In this document: positions 52,564-62,900 of the stretch, piece by piece
Position numbering within the stretch: the stretch's first letter is position 1
Layout: each line of letters begins with the position of its first letter
Source of the DNA: Rhodobacter flavimaris
GTDB taxonomy: Bacteria; Pseudomonadota; Alphaproteobacteria; Rhodobacterales; Rhodobacteraceae
DNA: 64,000 nt
Assembly (NCBI RefSeq): GCF_021378075.1
Contig: NZ_JAJUOS010000002.1
Coordinates: forward strand, 186,001-250,000
Direction: 5' to 3'
Position numbers and translations under genes: made by a program
Notes under the pieces: generated by a model
What the model was told of the DNA's origin: nothing
Seen by the model: only the letters and a program-made list of their open reading frames with translations
Database searches by the model: none

Positions 52564-55500
52564 GATTTTGTCTCCTGCAGTGCCTGAATAACCTTGGTAA
52601 CGGTCTCACCGACCTGGCCCGTCTCCGGGTCAAACGGGATAAGCCGCCAGCTCACCCCCTCACACATCGTCTCTGCTACCGCGAGGCGGGCCTCGCCCCA
52701 TCCGAACTCCATCATCCCGACGACACGCCCCTCGACGAGCAGGTCGTCTCCGAACCGGTCCGGTCCCGGCACTTCGGCTGCAATCAGCGCGTCGATCAAG
52801 GAATGGAATACCTCATCACAAAGCGCGCGAGCCTCTGTCCAGGCCTCAGCATCGGCATCCGTCGGGCCTGATCCTGAGGACATGTCCGGCGGGGATAGGG
52901 TTTCGAGGCCGGCCAGTTCCAAATGAAACCCGCGCGCGCCCTGAAACAGATTGACGAGCCGCCAGAGGCCGCGCCAAGCCTCCGTATACAATGCTTTTGC
53001 TGCAGGCTGGTGACCCGGGTCTGGCAGTTCTGCCCGCAGAAGAAGCCGGAGATCATCTTCCGATCCAACCCAATCCGTCGGCGAAATCTGGTTACATGCC
53101 AGATAGAGGTCGAGCGTCCCTGCGCCCACATGGTCCGTCAGCTCCGGGGTGAGAAGGAACTGTCGGCCCTCTTCTGTCAAAGACGCCTGGCGCGGGAGCT
53201 GGTCGAGCGGCCGACCCTTCGCAACGAGGCCGCGCGCCAGTATAGAACGAAGCGGCGCGTCGTCCTCTGCGCGCCCATCCAGAAGGCGCCAGAACCCCTC
53301 TAGCGAACTCTCGGTCTGTAGTCCCCGAACACCATCAACATGGGCCGCAAAGCCCGCGAAGGCGCAGACCATCGCGAGCCGCCCCACTTTCTCCGGGCCA
53401 AGAGCAGGCTCCACGAGCGGGTTGACGTATGACCGGTCGTCCTTGTCCAGATCCCGCCAGGAAAGGGTCCAGACCCGCACTCGCCCCGACCTGATCATCA
53501 GCATCCGATCCAGAAGGTCCTGCGCAACCGTGTCTGCGTGATACTCGAGCCCATCCATCTCGAGAACGACCGGAACGGAACCTGCTCGGCCGACCGGAGT
53601 GAACAGAAAGTCGATCCGCTTTCGGGGGAGCCCCTTGAAGCGGGCGTCGATCTGCACCTGTGGCTCGATCGTCCAGAGACGGGACGCGTCCGCGGGGCCA
53701 GCGCGCAGCACGAAGCCCCGGCGCCCACCAGGGAGAACCTGCGGGGTCAGAGCCTCATCTCCGTAACGGTGGACAAGAGTGTTGAGGAGACGCTTCTCGA
53801 GGGCACTCTCCACCAGCGCACCACGGATCGACTCGTCGATCCCGGTTTCCGTCCGGCTGAGACTGTCCCATTTCTGAAGGATCGTCTCCATCATCTGACG
53901 TGCCCGATCCCGGTCAGGCTCCCCGGGCCCGAACTGGGACCGATACGGCTTGACGCACCGGAAACAGCCATTCCGGTCAGGCTCCTGGTTGCAGGCACAG
54001 TCCCGGAGCGCCTCAGCCGCGCGGCTGATCACCGCCCGCATCGTGTCCGGATGCTCGCCGACCTGACGCAGATAGCCCGATCCGCCCGGGACCGCGTCAT
54101 AGAGATAGAGGCTGCGGACCGTGGTCATCCCGTCGAGATGCGCTGCGAATATGGTCGAGCGCAGATGGTCCACCTTGCCGGCGAAATGCTTTCGCATCCC
54201 GAGGTTGATCGCCGCAACGAAGCTCTTCAGATCATCGTCATCGGCCTCCCCGACGACCGGGATCACGATCCGCATGGCTTCCGTGTCGAACTTACGCATC
54301 AGAAAGACGCCGGTTTCCCACTTGTCGCGCGCCAGGTCCGGTTCACGCATCACCTTGCAGTTCGGCGGGTGCGTCCCGCGATCTGCCTCGTCCTTGGGCG
54401 GCTTCTGAAGCGTTCCGCAGTGACGGCAGATCCGGAACGGCAGCGCTGGGCGTTTTTCCCCGGCTATCTTGGGTCCTGGAAGGGTGGATTTCGGGCCAAA
54501 GTTGAAATCCCGGAAGGTGCAATGAGGAAGGAACTCAAACCCGAAGGGCGCGCCGTTCTCCCGGCTCGTGAACCAGGACGAGACAATATCCTGCGGCTTG
54601 TGAAACGGCATCAGAACCCGATCGAACTGGCGTTGATCCCGTTGATCTCCATCCCGGATCGCCGCTTTCTCCTCGCTGTTCACCGAGATCACAGATTTGA
54701 GCTGAACGACATCATGATGCGAGCCTGTATCTGACCACATCTCGTCGCCGCACCGGGGGCAGGTGCTCGTCTCCATCCCCTCGAGCCGACTCGCGACGTG
54801 CGAGCACGACGGGCAAAAAGTCCAGGGGGTCAGGTCCTCCTTACCGATCTCAATCCGCTCGATCTGAACCTGTCGCCCGTTCGCATAGAAGAACTGGCCC
54901 GGGGCGAATTCCGACAGCGCAGAGCTCGCCGGACGGGAGTATTCCACATAAAGCAGCCCGTCCTCATCCTTGGAAGCCGCGTTTCTGGAGGTGTCATTGC
55001 GACGCGACAAGATCGAGGTGAGCTTCACACCTTCTTCCGGGAAGGCGTAATTTGGCAGGATGCCCTTGTCGGTGAGAAACTTGATCACCGCCACGTCGTC
55101 GATCCCGCTACGGATCAACCGGTTGATCTCCGTGCGGTCGCGCGAAATCTCGCCCTCACGTTTCTCGAACTCTTCGTCCGTCAGTTCGGCGCGCCGTTTC
55201 CGAAGGCGCGTGAGTTCTTTTGTCGCCTCTTCCCGTTTCTCGATCAGGCGTGCCTTTTCCGAAGCGGCCTCGTCGAAGGCCGCCCCGATCCGCCAACCGA
55301 TGGATCTCTGGTCGGTCCCGGTCAGGAAGCCGCGCACACGATCTGCGAGGTCTGTTCGCGCCTGAACTTCCGGCGGAAGCCCGGCCAGAAACGCCGTCGC
55401 GTACTCATCCCCCCTGCTACGGACCTGCTCCAACCATTCGATCGGGAACCCCTCACTCGCGCCGGCGGCACGGCGTTTCAGCACGTCGCGAACCTTCCCG

Positions 55501-58500
55501 TAATCGCCTGTCTCTGAGGAAGCGGCGACATAGGCGTCGAGCGTGAATGCGGTTACCTGACGCAGCAATACCTCCTCGGCCGAGAGGAAGACCCCCGGAG
55601 GTCGCACCTGGCCAGCCAGCATCGGCGTCGGGTCCTCCCAGAACTGAAGGTCGTGGGCCCGCGCATTTGCGAGCACCATGTTCAGCGCATTCCCGTCGCG
55701 CCGACCGCTCCGGCCCATTCGCTGAACATAGTTTGCCTCCTCGGGCGGAACCGAGCCCAGAAGCAAGGTCGACAGATCCCCGATATCGATCCCCATCTCG
55801 AGCGTCGGGGTGGCGGAGATCAGATTGGGTGCCCAGCGGGTCTCGCCCCTGATGAACCCGGTCTCGACGCGCAGCCGCTCATCGGTCTCCAGGATCCCGG
55901 TGTGCTCGCGGGCAACCACCCGATGATTGCGGTCCGAACGTAGCGAACGGCGCAGCGCCGGGCGGGGCGGCATGTCCGCTTCGCCCAGGTGCCCCACGCA
56001 GCCGATCCGGGTGCACGGGGATCCGACAGCGATCTGCTCGTTTTCAGCGAGCGTCGTCTCCTGCCGTCCGCAGCGGTCACAGATGAGGCCGACCACGCGA
56101 GCCGACACGGTGACCTTATCGGGTTCGATCAGCCAGGCGTGACGGTTCTGCCCGTCTGGACCGTTGACGCCGCGGAGAATCCCGTCCGCTTCAAGGCGAC
56201 GCAGGACAATCGGGTAAATTGCATCCGGATCGGTGGCATAGCGAATATCCTCCGTCCCAAGGGAGCGGAAGAGCCAGTCGCGATACCAACTCGCCCCTTG
56301 CGATCTGGTGATGCGCTCAAATCCGATCGGTGAATTGCCGAGAGTCACCGGGATCGGGGCCAGGCCCCGGCGGCCGTCTGGAGCCGGAAGGGTCCCGGTC
56401 TTTCCGACGCCCACTTGGATCGCCGCGGCAAACCAGTTCAGCCCGTACGTTCCCTTCGCGGTCGCGACCGCGCTTGCGAGGTACGGGTGTGCGACGGAGC
56501 CCTGACGACGCATCCGTTGAACCACCCCGGACAGGAATCGGGTGAGCAGGCCGGGATCAATGTCGGGGGCGCCCGGAAGTTCGTTGCGCAGTTCGCTTGC
56601 AAGCCGCGTTGCGGAGGCGCTCAGGAGATCGGCTGAGACCTCTGCCGCGGCCATCCCGTTGACCTCGAGCGTGTGGCTGAAATGCGCCCGATAGCTGAGG
56701 TCAACGAAATACTCCCAACCGAGCCGCAGCTTCATGTGATCAAGAAAGACCTGATCCGTGATCGATATCCCATCCCGGATCAGGTCCTGATACCGGCCCC
56801 GCCAAGTCTGTTCCTTCGGAATAAACAGCGCCGTGAACGCATCAGGCCCGTGCGCGTCAAGCTGCGCAGAGGGGACGTTTTCGATCACATCAAGAAGACT
56901 CATCCCGCCCGTTTCCGACTCTGCCAGCGCGGTGAAGAGGGATTTCTGATAGACAGAGAGGGCGTTGCGCGTCTCTGCGACCGCGGCCCGATGCGCCGCG
57001 TCCTGAACCGAATCCGAGAACATCAGGAAGCGCGGCTTCGCTTCGGGCTGCTCTTCGTTTTGAGCCGAGGTGTAGAGCGTTCCGGTGATCCCGGTCGTTA
57101 GCCTGGCCGCCCGCATGCCGAAAAGGAGCAGCCCCCGGGCTTGTCCGCAAGCGGGGCAAGTTCGGTCGATCCGACCGTTCGCGTCGGAGGGGTCGTACAT
57201 CCAGACGGGAGCGGCCGGACCCGCTTCGAGGTTATCGTGATCGGATGGGGTGAACTCGATCGTCTCCGCATCAAGCAGGCCTTTGACGATCCGCACACCA
57301 CCGCCGGCCGCAGGGACCATCCGGTCGATCGTCTCGTGATAGAAGAGCCGGATACGTTGCCCGCCATTCTCGTCGAAAAACTCCTCGTAGAGTTGTTCAA
57401 GCGGAGCCCAGCAGGCCGTCGAGTTCGGGTTCAGCCGCCCCACATGGGCGGTCGCGCCACAGCGGTTACAGTTCACGACCGGAAGGGCTCGACGCAGGGC
57501 GTGTCGGTCAAGGTCCAGTGCGTGGAACAGGTTCATCTGTGATCGGACCCCGCCCGCTTCCATGCGGGGCAGGTTCGTCACCATCCGCGACATCTCGCGG
57601 ATCCAGAGCTGGAGCCGAACATTGAACAGCGGCCGCGGGCTCTGCGGGGAGCCGGACCGGGCCCAAGACACCAGCGCAACGACCAGCTCTGCAAGCGCGC
57701 GATGATCGGCTTCCGCCCAGTCCCGCAGGATCCGGACCTGCCCGAGTCCGGCTGCGATCGCCTCGAGTGGCGCCGGACCTTTGTGCTCGGCAATGATTTT
57801 CAGGACCCGCTGACAGAGGTGATGTTCTTTCAGCCGGTCCCCGAGCGCGATCCGCCAGGCCGGGTCTGCTGGGTCCACCTCTTCGAGGAAAGCGAGATCC
57901 GGGTCTGTTCGCTCCGGGAAAAGGCTGGTCGCAAGGCGAAGTGCCGCACCAGCCTGATCCATCTCTGCGGCTTCTTGAAGGGCTGAATGAATTTCTGCCG
58001 GTTCAGGCCGATCAAGGTATTCTGGATCGCCAAACACCTCGTTCGGCGTCTTTCGGGTCTCGGTAACGACCGCGCCCTCGTCGAAGGGTTCTCCAAAGAT
58101 CGTCTCTGCATAGCGCCGCAGATCGATCCTGGCGTCCTCACCTGCCCCGAGCGTGGCCGAGGAGCCGACGCAGACAAGGTGCCCGTTTGGCGTCTTCAGG
58201 CGATATTTGAGACGCCGTAGCAAGAGGGCGAGGTCAGCACCTTGTGCACCGTCAAAGGTGTGCATCTCGTCAACCACGAGGAAGCGCAGGGTCTCCGGGT
58301 CGTTTTGGTCCCATAGCGGCTTGTCACGGCCGCGCAGGAGAAGATAGTCGAGCATCTTGTAGTTGGTGAGCAGGATGTCGGGCGGATTTTGCCTCATCGT
58401 CTCGCGATGCGTGATCACGCTGTCTGCGGTCACCTCATGTGTCGGGTTCTGCGGCTCCGCATCCGCGTAGATACCGGCGCGCACACCGTCCAGCGATCCG

Positions 58501-58964
58501 ATCTCGGAAATCGCAGCCGCGATCCGGCGGGCCTGATCTGTCGCCAACGCGTTCATCGGGTAGATCAGGATCGCCTTGATCCCGGGCTTCTCCTTGTTCC
58601 GCCGACAGTGGTCGAGGATCGGCCAGAGGTAGGATTCCGTCTTCCCCGACCCTGTGCCGGTTGCAACCAGTGTCGATCGCATCGCCGCCCCGCTCAGCCG
58701 AGCGAAGGCGTCCGTCTGGTGCTGATAAGGCGCGAATTTCAGCGGCACCTCCGGGAAGGGCTGCGCCCACGCCCCTTCCTTTGCACCGTCAATCTGCCGA
58801 AACGGCATGTCGACCGAGATCCACGGCCCCTTCAAGAAGTTCCCGGGCTCGGCCATGAACCGCGCCACCACCCCGTCGAAGGCGGGGCTGGAGCTGTTCA
58901 GGGTCGTGTGGACCTGTTCACGCAGGCTATCCTGCACGTGGCGGGCAAGAAGGATCGGGTTCAT
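52560..58964 (-). CDS. Giant DEAD/DEAH helicase with DUF1998 and C-terminal nuclease-like domain
   Basis: 2134 residues. Superfamily-2 helicase: Q-motif region FAPYQHQTDAF 77-87, Walker A ATGTGSGKTES near 101-111, DEMH at 232, SAT at 269; the C-terminal RecA lobe has SATPTLEMGIDIGD and QRMGRSGRRDG near 1080. Zinc-type cysteine pairs lie near 498 (CNRCG), 598 (CPACG), 961 (CDRCG) and 1383-1403 (CPSC, CPRCG). DUF1998/MZB hallmark: YDAVPGGSGYLRQV near 1625 and a four-Cys cluster (CACN...GCFRC) near 1655-1672. Residues 1780-1850 (RIDFLFTPVG, VVLEMDGLEYHADT) look like a PD-(D/E)xK or Vsr-like nuclease core. Length and order resemble Druantia DruE or a fused DISARM DrmA-DrmB, but the gene set around it differs. 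Confidence 0.88.
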   Translation of the reverse strand: MNPILLARHVQDSLREQVHTTLNSSSPAFDGVVARFMAEPGNFLKGPWISVDMPFRQIDGAKEGAWAQPFPEVPLKFAPYQHQTDAFARLSGAAMRSTLVATGTGSGKTESYLWPILDHCRRNKEKPGIKAILIYPMNALATDQARRIAAAISEIGSLDGVRAGIYADAEPQNPTHEVTADSVITHRETMRQNPPDILLTNYKMLDYLLLRGRDKPLWDQNDPETLRFLVVDEMHTFDGAQGADLALLLRRLKYRLKTPNGHLVCVGSSATLGAGEDARIDLRRYAETIFGEPFDEGAVVTETRKTPNEVFGDPEYLDRPEPAEIHSALQEAAEMDQAGAALRLATSLFPERTDPDLAFLEEVDPADPAWRIALGDRLKEHHLCQRVLKIIAEHKGPAPLEAIAAGLGQVRILRDWAEADHRALAELVVALVSWARSGSPQSPRPLFNVRLQLWIREMSRMVTNLPRMEAGGVRSQMNLFHALDLDRHALRRALPVVNCNRCGATAHVGRLNPNSTACWAPLEQLYEEFFDENGGQRIRLFYHETIDRMVPAAGGGVRIVKGLLDAETIEFTPSDHDNLEAGPAAPVWMYDPSDANGRIDRTCPACGQARGLLLFGMRAARLTTGITGTLYTSAQNEEQPEAKPRFLMFSDSVQDAAHRAAVAETRNALSVYQKSLFTALAESETGGMSLLDVIENVPSAQLDAHGPDAFTALFIPKEQTWRGRYQDLIRDGISITDQVFLDHMKLRLGWEYFVDLSYRAHFSHTLEVNGMAAAEVSADLLSASATRLASELRNELPGAPDIDPGLLTRFLSGVVQRMRRQGSVAHPYLASAVATAKGTYGLNWFAAAIQVGVGKTGTLPAPDGRRGLAPIPVTLGNSPIGFERITRSQGASWYRDWLFRSLGTEDIRYATDPDAIYPIVLRRLEADGILRGVNGPDGQNRHAWLIEPDKVTVSARVVGLICDRCGRQETTLAENEQIAVGSPCTRIGCVGHLGEADMPPRPALRRSLRSDRNHRVVAREHTGILETDERLRVETGFIRGETRWAPNLISATPTLEMGIDIGDLSTLLLGSVPPEEANYVQRMGRSGRRDGNALNMVLANARAHDLQFWEDPTPMLAGQVRPPGVFLSAEEVLLRQVTAFTLDAYVAASSETGDYGKVRDVLKRRAAGASEGFPIEWLEQVRSRGDEYATAFLAGLPPEVQARTDLADRVRGFLTGTDQRSIGWRIGAAFDEAASEKARLIEKREEATKELTRLRKRRAELTDEEFEKREGEISRDRTEINRLIRSGIDDVAVIKFLTDKGILPNYAFPEEGVKLTSILSRRNDTSRNAASKDEDGLLYVEYSRPASSALSEFAPGQFFYANGRQVQIERIEIGKEDLTPWTFCPSCSHVASRLEGMETSTCPRCGDEMWSDTGSHHDVVQLKSVISVNSEEKAAIRDGDQRDQRQFDRVLMPFHKPQDIVSSWFTSRENGAPFGFEFLPHCTFRDFNFGPKSTLPGPKIAGEKRPALPFRICRHCGTLQKPPKDEADRGTHPPNCKVMREPDLARDKWETGVFLMRKFDTEAMRIVIPVVGEADDDDLKSFVAAINLGMRKHFAGKVDHLRSTIFAAHLDGMTTVRSLYLYDAVPGGSGYLRQVGEHPDTMRAVISRAAEALRDCACNQEPDRNGCFRCVKPYRSQFGPGEPDRDRARQMMETILQKWDSLSRTETGIDESIRGALVESALEKRLLNTLVHRYGDEALTPQVLPGGRRGFVLRAGPADASRLWTIEPQVQIDARFKGLPRKRIDFLFTPVGRAGSVPVVLEMDGLEYHADTVAQDLLDRMLMIRSGRVRVWTLSWRDLDKDDRSYVNPLVEPALGPEKVGRLAMVCAFAGFAAHVDGVRGLQTESSLEGFWRLLDGRAEDDAPLRSILARGLVAKGRPLDQLPRQASLTEEGRQFLLTPELTDHVGAGTLDLYLACNQISPTDWVGSEDDLRLLLRAELPDPGHQPAAKALYTEAWRGLWRLVNLFQGARGFHLELAGLETLSPPDMSSGSGPTDADAEAWTEARALCDEVFHSLIDALIAAEVPGPDRFGDDLLVEGRVVGMMEFGWGEARLAVAETMCEGVSWRLIPFDPETGQVGETVTKVIQALQETKS

Positions 58965-58978
58965 GCTGAAATCACTCT

Positions 58979-59926
58979 TTACGTGTCCCCTTGCTGATGC
59001 ATTCCCGCAAGGATGGCAAGACGGACCTGCTCTGCGTCCGCCTCAGTCCAATAGAGGCCGTCGGGGTGGGCAGACTTTCGAGCCCGAAGTGCCCCAAGGA
59101 AGCGAACGTCCCTAAGACCGGCCAACTCCAAGAGCCGCGGGTTGGAACGAACCAGATCAGCGAGGTAACTCCCGCCGCCCGCAGAGGTGAAAAAGTCCTT
59201 CCACCAACCGTTGAACTGACCGTTCTGGGACGCAACGGTCTTCGCCCTGGTTTGGGTTTCGGGCTTTTTTGCGCGAGATCGTCCACCGTCTTGTTGCTTG
59301 ATTGGCTTTGTTTTCGAACGAGAAGCAAGAGGTGGCTCTAGGTGCGCGGGGGGCGCCCGCTGAACACCAGGCGCGGGGCCTCCTTGATCCAGAAGCGTCT
59401 GCTTGAGCGCGCCAAGTTCGGGGAAGATTTCGCCAAGCGTCGGGTTCTTGAAGTAATTGCGCAGGACCTTCTGGAAGGTACGGGTCTTCTGGTGTGCGAC
59501 GGCACGTTCAATCGGGCTATCGTCAGCGTGATCGGGCTTGGCAGATCGTTTGAACTGCTCCGACGCCTGCCGCTTCTGCCGCGCCACCTCCTGCTTCTGA
59601 ATATGGACCGTTCTCCAAGTCTTCATCAGGAACCATGCAAGGCGGGGCGTCCATGGCGCCCCACAGGCTGTTCGCGCTTGTTGCTTGTTCAGCACCTTGG
59701 CGACGTCTCCGGCCGCAAGATGACTGCGGTGACACGCGCGCAGGATATCGTCCAGCCCCAGAAAGAAGTCGTCGATTGAACGATTGCCAAACTTGAAATT
59801 GGCGAGCTCATCATCTGTCAGCAACGGTGGCGACTGGCCGTAGAGTTCCGCATTTGTCACCGGCGCCCCATCGGATCTCTTTTGCGCCCCGCGCTGCATC
59901 GAACGGACTTTGGACTTCATGCCCAT
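58979..59926 (-). CDS. Unrecognised protein of the defence operon
   Basis: 315 residues; I do not recognise its family. Residues 25-110 are helical, with LAAGDVAKVLNKQQARTACGAPWTPRLAWFLMK, which resembles the HTH-like 'recombinase' region of serine integrases (AxxLNxxGxxTxxGxxWTxxxVxxxL). Residues 165-235 are a basic Pro/Lys/Gln linker (SRSKTKPIKQQDGGRSRAKK), and 235-315 form a second small helical domain (GWWKDFFTSAGGGSYLADLV). It lies 22 bases after the methyltransferase stop and 14 before the helicase start, so it is co-transcribed. A DNA-binding or specificity adapter is possible. Confidence 0.6.
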   Translation of the reverse strand: MGMKSKVRSMQRGAQKRSDGAPVTNAELYGQSPPLLTDDELANFKFGNRSIDDFFLGLDDILRACHRSHLAAGDVAKVLNKQQARTACGAPWTPRLAWFLMKTWRTVHIQKQEVARQKRQASEQFKRSAKPDHADDSPIERAVAHQKTRTFQKVLRNYFKNPTLGEIFPELGALKQTLLDQGGPAPGVQRAPPAHLEPPLASRSKTKPIKQQDGGRSRAKKPETQTRAKTVASQNGQFNGWWKDFFTSAGGGSYLADLVRSNPRLLELAGLRDVRFLGALRARKSAHPDGLYWTEADAEQVRLAILAGMHQQGDT

Positions 59927-59948
59927 GTGACACCTCCGTCATTCACAC

Positions 59949-62900
59949 TTATTCGGCAACTTCCGCCGTCTTGAGGCGCTCGAAATGGGCCCAGGCGCGT
60001 TTGTAATCCTCGATCCGGTCGCATTGGGTGAAGGGGCCGACGAAGTGCCGGGTGACCTCGCGCGGGCCGCCGGGCATCGTGTCGTCGATGGCGGTGCAGG
60101 TGAGTTCCGAGGGGTTCTCGGCGAGGATCTTGTCCCAAGCGGCGCGGCCGGGGCTTTTGCCGCGCTCGTCGAGCCAGCCGACGCCGGGCAAGCCCTTGGA
60201 GCAAGTCCAGACGATCCGGCCGTTCTGGTCGTACCAGGTGCCTGCCTCGTTCTCTTGCAGGACCGGGAAGTAGATCCGATAGATCTCGATCAACTGCTCG
60301 AGGGTCAGGCCGAGTGCCTGCGCGACCAGAACGTCGATTTCGACCAGCGCCATGCGGCGGGCGAATTCGGAGCGGAGACCGGCAGTGTGATCCCATTTTT
60401 CTTGACCTTTCACCGGACCGTCGAGTTGGAGGCGCGGGTCGGACGAAGACCATGGGAGCGGTTCAAGATTGACAGCGTGTCTATTCCACAGGTTTTCAAA
60501 AGCCGAAGTAAGGCAAACCAGACGCAATACTCGGTACAATGCAGACCTATTGCAGTTCACCCACGGCAGTCGCGCAATGTCAGCTTGAAAGAGGTTCGTT
60601 ACTCCGGCTGCCTTGATGAAAAAGTCGTAAGGGAGAGCAAACAATAAGGCTCCCATATTAATCACATTTCTTTCATCATTGAAAGCGATGCTCTCAACGG
60701 CATTGATATGACTTGCTCCGGCAGGAAAAACCGTGGAGACCAAGCTCCTCTCACTATTTAGATTTACCATTCGCCTTAAGGCAATCCTGAAGAAGTCAGC
60801 ATGAGTTCTAGTCGGATCCCAGCGGCAACGCGCCATGCGGCTGCGATATTCTTGCATATCCACTGCAGGTTCGTAATTCGTTCTGGGAAGGTAATCACTT
60901 GGCGCATTCACTAAGTCGATTACATCGTAGTCAGAATTGCTGCGCGAATTTCTTCTAGCAGTTTTGTAAAGCGGATTGCCGACGTAAAATAGGGGCCCCT
61001 GCAAAATCATTTGGTCAGCGTCTCGAAAGGATGTCCGGCGCCTGATTGTTCCGTCTTTCTGTGCCCCTGTTTCGTGCCAATGCGACGACATCTGCCACAG
61101 TGGGATTTCAACCACATGCTCACCTGTGCCGGTTCGAACCGTTCGTTGAGATTTTGGAATAATCGCGTCCAATTTCGGGAAACGCGCCAACTGACGGAAC
61201 ACGTCGAGCGTGCGCGTCGAATAAGGCTGTATGAAGCGGGCTTCTTCGACTGGGACACCTTCATCCTCGGACAGCGCGTGGATTACAGAGAGCGCACCAC
61301 GGTCGATCTGCATAACTCGGTCACGGTGGCCACGAGTATCCCATTTTCCATTGGCAGTCTTGATGCCTGGGATTTCCCCGACTCCATCATGATCGGCGTA
61401 GGAGTCTTCGATTTGTCCCGCAAGAAAGGCGAAAGTGAATTGATCGAAATTGATTTCGGCCGGCTTTCCCCGATAAACATTCAGGCTGAAGCGCACGTGA
61501 TCGACAACTTCGGCGAAATTCTTGCTTGTTATCTTGTTGCTATGATCGAAGTGCTTCACAATCCGTGCATACCAATGCCGCCGGAATGCCCCTGACTTCG
61601 GATCTCCGAGATGCCCATCCTGATGGATCAACGCGGCATATCCCTGCGGCGCGACCAGCCGGAATGAAAGATCGATAAAGCAGCGGTAGAGGTTGTTCGA
61701 CCCGCCCCCGGCGAAGGGGTTCATCACTTCGGACGAGGTCACCTCCATCGCCCCACGAGTCGACACGAAATCCTGTAGGAAGGCCCGTTCCGCCGAAACC
61801 ATCCGCCCTTCACGCCGAACGGACGGCGCTTTCGGCAGCGCCTCGGGCAGAACCTTCTTCGCGTCCGATGCCGACAACCCCGCGTAAAGCGGGTCGATAT
61901 CCGCCAGCACCAGCCCCTCGTTCCACGACGGCTTGGCCCAAGGCGGGTTCCCGACGATCACATCGAACCCGCCCCGCGCCTTCATCACGTCGGCAAAGAT
62001 CAGGTCGAAATGCACGAACCGCTCGCGCTCGGCCACCTCGACCGCCACGCCGAGCCAGTCAAAGGTCTCGACCAGCGCCTCGACATTGGTCTCGCGGAAC
62101 AGCCCGTCCTGCCGCTTGGCGGCGGCCTTGAACAGATCCCGAGCAGGCGCGTCGGGCTCCATCATGTCCAGAAAGTCGGGGGCAGGATCAGCGAACTCAT
62201 CCATGCTGGGGGCGGCCAGTGACCCGTCCGGGGTAAAGCCACCTTCCAGGATCATCGCCATGCCCTGCAGGAACTCCGCCCGGCTTGGCAGCAGATCCGC
62301 CTTGTCCAGCGGCCAGAGCCAAAGCGCGCACCATGCGTCCATCGCCGTCTTGAGCCGCTTGTAGGGCAGCGTATTGGTCGCGTGATCGGCCCCGATCAGG
62401 TGGGCGTTCAGCTTTTCCTTGGCGTGGAAATCCAGCCCCTTGTTGCCGGGCATAACCTTGTCCGGCCAGAGCGTGATCCCATCATTTGCCGCGGCGCGGG
62501 TCTTGGCGAGATCGTCGGCGACCTGGTCGAACAGCGCCTCGGCGATCCGGCTGAGCTTTTGAACCAGCTTGATCTCGTGCGGTTCCAGCTTTTTGAAGAA
62601 GCCGTCCTTCCGCCATGCCTTGATCTGGTCCTGCGCGTCACCCGCGAAGGGCCTGATCGACTTGTCCTTGTCGAAATTCGCCATGTCCTTGGCGGGGAGC
62701 AGCCACTGCCAGACGTGGTTTTCGGGCAGGCGTTTCCGCCAGCCGATCTCGTCCGGCTTTGCGTTGAGCCAGAGGTCCGCTTGCGTCCTGGCACTGAGCC
62801 AGGTGGGCGCATAGGCGGCCCGACGTGCGCCGATCAGGGAGTTTCCGGAATGAAGCTGATCCCCGAACCAAGGCGAGAAGTCGCTGGCGTGGAGGCTGTT

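Noticed and set aside
52560..58964. Calling the giant helicase simply DruE or DrmB
   Set aside because: It has the DUF1998 hallmark of both, but the partner genes (Eco57I methyltransferase, RelE-UvrD helicase) do not match Druantia, and a single chain does not match the separate DrmA and DrmB of DISARM.
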